From: Fratercula arctica
Taxonomy: Eukaryota > Chordata > Aves > Charadriiformes > Alcidae
NCBI GenBank assembly: GCA_947846985.1
Contig: CANTUZ010000001.1
Location: 38,836,727-38,900,726 of the forward strand
Direction of reading: 5' to 3'
Length of the DNA: 64,000 nt
Part shown: in pieces, positions 60,130 to 64,000 of the stretch
Numbering within the stretch: position 1 is the stretch's first letter
How the letters are laid out: each line of letters begins with the position of its first letter
Made by a program: the position numbers and the translations under genes
Notes under the pieces: generated by a model
Databases searched by the model: none
What the model was told of the DNA's origin: nothing
Seen by the model: only the letters and a program-made list of their open reading frames with translations

Positions 60130-60882
60130 GGCTTGTTTGGTAGTGAAATAGCCAATCTGATTCACTCAATTTTACTACCAACGTTATACCAATTATTTCA
60201 GTGGTTCAAGTTTTATTATAGAAGAGTGCATGAAGGCTATTTTGCCACACCTAGCACCTGGAAGCAATTTCTGACCAAGGAAATTAAGAAAGCTTGGTGT
60301 TAAGACTAATGCAGTTTGATAGCGTCATTTTGAGTAAATTAAATATGGAGTAGAGAGGATATGCTTTGGTGCCAGGTGAGACTGTAGTCAAATAAATGAG
60401 CAAAATACACTTGGTAAACAAGGGTTACACTTTAAAACAAACAAACAAACAAACAAATTTATTATGACTTGGTATTTGTTTCGTTATTTGGTTGTTTGCT
60501 TGCTTTATGGCACTGAGCATTACATAGCCCAGGAAGAGACAATACCGTTATCATTCAGTGATATCTTTGCTGTGCAATCCTGTTGAAGGTTTGCTGGATC
60601 ACAATACACAATAAAGTTTGTCATAGCATATACAATTTGTGTCTCTGCAGAACCCTCAATGTGTGGGTTTCCTGGTTTTCCAGGGCTTCCATTTATTCTT
60701 GGTTAGACAGAATGTGTAATGTAAAAACTATTGTCATATTTGGAATATTGTATATGATTGTCCACAACTTTAATAAGTATATAGACACAAGACTAGCATA
60801 CTCTTTGCATGAAACATTGAAAACTAACAGAGTTGATCATGAAAGATCATTTCAAAATTGGAGTCTTTCTTGTACTAGGAAA

Positions 60883-60928
60883 TCTAGGAAATGTTTTACA
60901 TTGAGTCTAGGAAATCTTTTACATTGAG
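60883..60928 (+). repeat. Tandem duplication of a 23-base unit
   Basis: Two adjacent copies (60883-60905 and 60906-60928) of a unit that starts TCTAGGAAAT and ends TTTTACATTGAG. They differ at one base (G versus C). This is a recent local duplication with no flanking repeat family. Confidence 0.9.
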
Positions 60929-63049
60929 TAGACTGTGATTCATCATGAACCACGAATTTATCACAGAATAGTTCTATTATTAAGATAAAAGAAACATTGC
61001 ATTTTGTCAAAATTAAGGTTTATTATGTCCCCCCCCCCCTTTTTTTTTTTTTTTTTGATGAAGGGATATCTAGCATTTGAAAGGAAGAGGAAATCTTGAA
61101 GAATAATTTGAAATCTTATCTATTTTTATCTTGGTTTCTGTTCAATTTTACAGAATCGATCTTTTTTCTGATTCTTTCTTTAGAAGATCTTTTACTCTTC
61201 TGTATCCTGATTGTCATTGGAATATCCAAGATCATTTTAGGAAGAAAGTGCGGTGCATAGGAATTCTGAGTTGCAATATTTTGAGGAGAAAGCAATAAAA
61301 CAAAACAAAATAAACCCACAACACAACACCCACAATAAAAAGGTGCTGAAAAATAAGAATTAATGTCTGAAGTGGGAATAAATTAATAATCTTGGAATTA
61401 GCATAGGATCAAAAGGCAGCTTCCAGAACAGTTTCCTCTGGAGAGTACAACCCTTTCCAAAAAGTTATGTCACTGTTCAGCGGGATTCTAGCAGGAATAA
61501 GGGGTTGTTCTTCATGCTGTCTCATAGCTGTTATTACACCTGTTTTTGTGTTCTAAAGGCCAAAAAAACATTCTGGTTAATTAGCATGAAGGTAAATGGC
61601 CTTTCTTACAAGTGCTTCAAGGTAGAAGGCTTACAATGTAGTAGAAATGCTACTCCTTTTCCATAAACAAAAAAATAGGTGTAAAGTTATTATCTAATAG
61701 AAACAGCAAAATAATTAACTACTTCCTGTAAGTTTCTATATTGCTAAGAGTAAAATGTCACTCCTTGAAGTGTCACTTGTGAAATCCATGCCCTTCTGAG
61801 ATGAGTTCATATTATTATGGAACAAATATTTCAGTGAGGTTGAAAACGTCATTGGCATTACCTTCCCCAAACCCTCAGGCCTCAAAATGAATGACATTGT
61901 GAAAAAATGTACATATATGTTTGCTTCTAGTAAACATTGTAGCTTAGAACAATCTACCTTAATAACAGAGATACCTATACTTTTGCGGAAGGCCCAAATA
62001 TCTCTGAAGTATTTTAATTCCATTAAAACATTTTTTAAGTTTTAAGGCTCTGTTTTCAAGTATCTTCTTGAAATTTGAGCCAGAAGCATTACTACTACAT
62101 TTACAGCTGACAGAATAACAGTTTTGGGTTTTTTAATCAAACAGAAATAACACTTGTTTTTTTCAAACAGAAAATTTAGTACTGAAGTATTTGCTAGCTA
62201 GGATTTCCTACAACTGAAAATGTAAACTGTTGTTGGAACTCAGTACTAGTCAGCAGCTAACTACTTAAAATTTCATTTAGCTATAAAAATTTGACATTCT
62301 TTCAAAACCAAGGCATAACTTTTGCAGAATTAACATATCCTTAGGTACGAGCAAGAAAGAAAAAGAGGAAGAATAAAGGTAGAGAATAAATTATAAGAAT
62401 AAAGGCTCTATAAACCATAGGAACAATGATTAGTTGTCTCATGTTTCATCTTGGTATTCTACATTATATTTGGCAGCTTTAAGGGCATATTATTCACAAA
62501 AAAGCTATGGTAGACCACAAGTTCTTGCTCCAGGATAGTCCAATCTATTTGTCAGGCAGTTAAGGCAGATATAAAGAAATCTCAAGTGTTGACAGCGTTC
62601 ACAAAAATCAGCTTGATTAAAAAAACATTGGAATCTGTGAGATATTTGTCCACTGATTTTGATGAGAGCATTATAAGAACTTCTCACAAATATCTTGCTC
62701 ATCATTCATTTACGAGCATACACTCCGTGACAGAACAATTTTAATTTATTTCAAAAATTGCACCTCATAAAATATGGTAGAGGAAAGATCACTCAATGGG
62801 ATTAGCCAGGATTTAAGAGAAATAGTTGTAATTTCCTGTTTATGCTATAAAAACTGGTCAAATTTTAGTCTCAGTGGCAGTTGTCAGATCAGTAGTGCTT
62901 CTGAGTCCAGTCATATCTGAGCTCCAAGTAGGCTACTCTGTTGCCTGCAAAGCCCCTGTTTTCTGAAGAAGGCAAACACTTCTAGGCTGAAAGAGCCTGG
63001 GGTTGGAGTGTTCCAGTCTGCATCTGGAAAAATCAAGGCATAGCATTTT
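60929..63049. other. Intergenic AT-rich DNA
   Basis: A C11-T17 run lies at 61029-61056. No gene or named repeat is recognised. The last 150 bases before the next CR1 are slightly GC-richer but match nothing I can name. Confidence 0.55.
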
Positions 63050-63981
63050 GTCCATGTCAGCGACATGGACAGTGGGATTGAGTACACCTTCAGCAAGTTT
63101 GCCGATGACACCAAGCTGTGTGGTGTGGTCAGCACACTGGAGGGAAGGGATGCCATCCAGAGGGACATAGATAGGCTTGAGAGATGTCTCCGTGCAAACC
63201 TTATGAAGTTCAACCAGGTCAAGTGCAAGGTCCTACACCTGGGTCACTGCGATCCCAAGCACAAATACAGGCTGGGTGGAGAATGGACTGAGGGCAGCCC
63301 TGAGGAAAAGGACTTGGGGGTGCTGGTGGACGAGAAGCTCAACATTAGCTGGCAATGTGTAATCGCTGCCCAGAAAGCCAACCATATCCTGGGTTGCATT
63401 AAAAGAAACGTGGCCAGTAGGTCAAGGGAGGTGATTCTACCCCTCTACTCAGCTCTCATGAGACCCCACCTGGAGTACTGTGTCCAGCTTTGGAGTCCTC
63501 AGCACAGGAAGGACATGGACCTGTTGGACCACATCCAGAGGAGGGCCATGAAGATGACCAGAGGGCTGGAGCACCTCTCCTACGAAGACAGGCTGAGAGA
63601 GTAGGTGCTGTTCAGCCTGGAGAAGAGAAGGCTCCGGAGAGACCTTATTGAGGCCTTTCATTACCTAAATGGGGCCTACAGAAAAGCTGGGGAGGGACTC
63701 TTTATGAAGGAGTGTAGCAGTAGGATGAGAGGTAGTGGTTTTAAACTGAAAGAAGGCAGACATTAGGGAGAAATTCTTTACTCTGAGGATGGTGAGACAC
63801 TGGAACAGGTTGCCCAGGGAAGCTGTGGATGTCCTGTCCCTGGAAGTGTTCAAGACCAGGCTGGATGGGGCTTTGAGCAACCCAGTCTAGTGGAAGGTGT
63901 CCCTGCCCATGGCAGGGGGGTTGGAACAAGATTATCTTTAAGGTCTCTCCCAACACAAACCATTCTATGATTCTATGGTTC
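63050..63981 (+). mobile_element. CR1 LINE 3' third
   Basis: A 5'-truncated CR1 of about 930 bases starting just before the FADD box of the RT palm and continuing to the natural 3' end. The 3' UTR has a stem-loop CCCTGCC-CAT-GGCAGGG at 63901-63917, GGGTTGGAACAAGATTATC and the tail CTATGATTCTATGGTT. Coding content is described separately. It is among the best preserved CR1 copies here. Confidence 0.93.
63065..63604 (+). pseudogene. CR1 ORF2 C-terminal half, one early stop
   Basis: An open frame of about 179 codons encodes the RT palm end and the C-terminal region of CR1 ORF2. Blocks in order are [11 protein letters not shown] with the catalytic Asp pair (near 63095-63115), [62 protein letters not shown] and [12 protein letters not shown] at 63602-63604 falls where the [10 protein letters not shown] block should continue; the same frame goes on beyond it, and a later frameshift near 63763 moves the last block (HWNRLPREAVD) into another frame. 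The first Met is not the natural start, since the upstream RT and the endonuclease are missing. Confidence 0.85.
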
Positions 63982-64000
63982 TGGGAAACACTGGCATATG
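63982..64000. other. Flanking DNA at the window end
   Basis: Nineteen bases after the CR1 tail, too short to interpret. Confidence 0.5.

Larger units (their letters stand above)
55341..60882. other. Intergenic AT-rich DNA with long A/T runs
   Basis: No supported gene. G12 lies near 56272-56283, A30 at 56940-56969 followed by an A/C-rich tract, C11 near 59192-59202, A29 at 59801-59829, T29 at 60101-60129 and AAAC units at about 60434-60457. About 57340-57690 carries a 109-codon frame and complex sequence that could be conserved non-coding DNA; no protein motif is seen. Confidence 0.55.

Noticed and set aside
60583..60927. 114-codon plus-strand frame
   Set aside because: No motif and no splice-like borders; it runs into the 23-base duplication. 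A frame of this length is expected by chance over 64 kb in six frames.
1..64000. CRISPR arrays, bacterial operons, rRNA or tRNA genes
   Set aside because: No regularly spaced repeats, no Shine-Dalgarno-led dense coding, and no cloverleaf or rRNA-like sequence was seen; the retroelement content is avian.

Overview
The window is vertebrate nuclear DNA from a bird, with no clear host gene in it. Two things point to a bird: many CR1-type LINE fragments ending in the ATTCTATG-like octamer tail, and an ERVL-like, env-less endogenous retrovirus whose LTR begins TGTCCTGG and ends CCACGACA. The remainder is AT-rich, intron-sized or intergenic sequence rich in homopolymer tracts. I assign no species; a neoavian, perhaps passerine, bird is an inference from how familiar the LTR families look.

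Layout. 1-5923 is the 3' part of a decayed ERV (gag, protease, RT, RNase H, integrase, non-coding 3' segment, 3' LTR), opened between gag and protease by an internally deleted CR1 at about 905-1846. 5924-27300 is mostly unannotated AT-rich DNA holding a CR1 tail (8386-8581), an inverted ERVL-like LTR relic (11178-11830), an internal CR1 reverse-transcriptase fragment that is still open (13545-14058) and a solo ERVL-like LTR (17760-18230). 27305-29862 is a nested cluster: a CR1 tail, then a longer CR1 split by an inverted solo LTR (28139-28889); the two flanking CR1 segments rejoin in frame. 34200-34498 is another CR1 tail. 34499-49390 is AT-rich and contains one candidate host exon (46581-46756). 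49391-50247 is a head-to-head pair of CR1 pieces. 52359-52946 and 63050-63981 are further CR1s, and about 55085-55340 is a very old inverted CR1.

How the parts relate. The retroelements are not working genes. RT, RNase H and integrase catalytic residues can still be seen in the ERV, but stops, three or more pol frameshifts and a changed protease active site break it. CR1 and ERV insertions interrupt one another, which gives a relative order: the ERV is older than the CR1 at 905, and the CR1 at 27660 is older than the LTR at 28139. I found no bacterial-type system, CRISPR array, rRNA, tRNA or convincing novel gene system. The observations most worth checking are the candidate exon, the nested insertions with reconstructible empty sites, a stem-loop conserved across the CR1 3' UTRs, the outward-facing CR1 pair, and several stretches that look like conserved non-coding elements.
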